From: Acidimicrobiales bacterium
GTDB taxonomy: Bacteria; Actinomycetota; Acidimicrobiia; Acidimicrobiales; Palsa-688
Reading direction: 5' to 3'
Length of the DNA: 8,277 nucleotides
Assembly (NCBI GenBank): GCA_030039575.1
Contig: JASHVH010000169.1
Span: 1 to 8,277 of the forward strand
Positions 8,140 through 8,277 of this stretch are shown here, piece after piece. Each line of letters opens with the position of its first letter. Position 1 is the stretch's first letter. Under the pieces are notes generated by a model. The model had not been told where the DNA came from. It saw nothing but the letters and a program-made list of their open reading frames with translations, and made no database searches. The position numbers and the translations under genes were made by a program.

Positions 8140-8277
8140 CTAATGGCCGAGCAGGGACCGCCACGTCGGGCGGGCCGCCGCGGGGCTGGGTTCCGCGTGC
8201 AAGTCGTCGCCTATGCGCCGCGCGTACATGGCAACCGCGTCAGCGGTCGCCGCCGCCTGAGCGTCTACTCCCGTCGA
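8140..8277 (-). CDS. C-terminal end of an unrecognised protein, running off the window
   Basis: On the - strand a frame is open from the window edge to a TAG at 8142-8140, giving 45 residues that begin STGVDAQAAATADAVAMYAR and end RPTWRSLLGH. The first part looks like an Ala-rich amphipathic helix (about residues 3-24), followed by a Pro/Ala linker and a short basic-hydrophobic tail. About 82% of codons end in G or C, as expected for a real gene here. The opposing + frame from ATG 8144 is also open but very Arg-rich and less gene-like. The gene would be convergent with purL, with a 53-bp gap between stops. The 5' part is outside the window and I do not recognise the family; no function is claimed. 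Confidence 0.55.
   Translation of the reverse strand, partial: STGVDAQAAATADAVAMYARRIGDDLHAEPSPAAARPTWRSLLGH

Noticed and set aside
8144..8277. A + strand frame starting at ATG 8144 and open to the window edge
   Set aside because: The translation is very Arg-rich, without a ribosome binding site and with lower third-position GC than the opposing frame, which ends in a plausible C-terminus.

Overview
The window is a purine nucleotide biosynthesis cluster from a high-GC bacterium, most likely an actinomycete of the Acidimicrobiia type. That placement is an inference. It rests on the very GC-rich third codon positions, frequent GTG starts, actinobacterial-looking PurL, PurQ and PurC sequences, PurL in the short form with separate PurS and PurQ, and leaderless-style gene starts (TAnnnT placed 7 nt before the start codon).

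Layout from left to right. Positions 1 to about 330 hold the broken 3' remnant of a HoxN/NixA-type nickel/cobalt transporter gene, readable only as three fragments in three frames. Next come purA (404-1687), purD (1698-2951) and purE (2948-3397), tightly packed on the + strand. A small membrane-anchored protein of unknown function (3394-3726, - strand) faces purE and shares the CTAG bases that form both stop codons. After a 146-bp divergent gap come purC (3873-4778), purS (4789-5052), purQ (5099-5791) and purL (5849-8086), all on the + strand. The right edge carries the last 45 codons of an unrecognised - strand gene (8140-8277), convergent with purL.

The genes act together. PurD makes GAR from phosphoribosylamine. 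PurL, PurQ and PurS form the glutamine-dependent FGAM synthase. PurE carries out the carboxylation step to CAIR. PurC condenses CAIR with aspartate to give SAICAR. PurA commits IMP to AMP. PurF, PurN/T, PurM, PurK, PurB, PurH and the GMP branch are not encoded in this window.

The core is ordinary, and I see no new enzymatic or defence system. The points most worth a second look are: the decayed transporter; a repeated arrangement of hairpin, then TA-C/G-GT -10 element, at the purC, purQ and purL junctions, with an exact 7-nt spacing to the start for purQ and purL; the unknown cysteine-bearing membrane protein set against the pur genes; and two perfect short tandem duplications (12 bp inside purD, 19 bp across the purL stop). 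No rRNA, tRNA, CRISPR, insertion sequence or purine riboswitch was recognised by eye.
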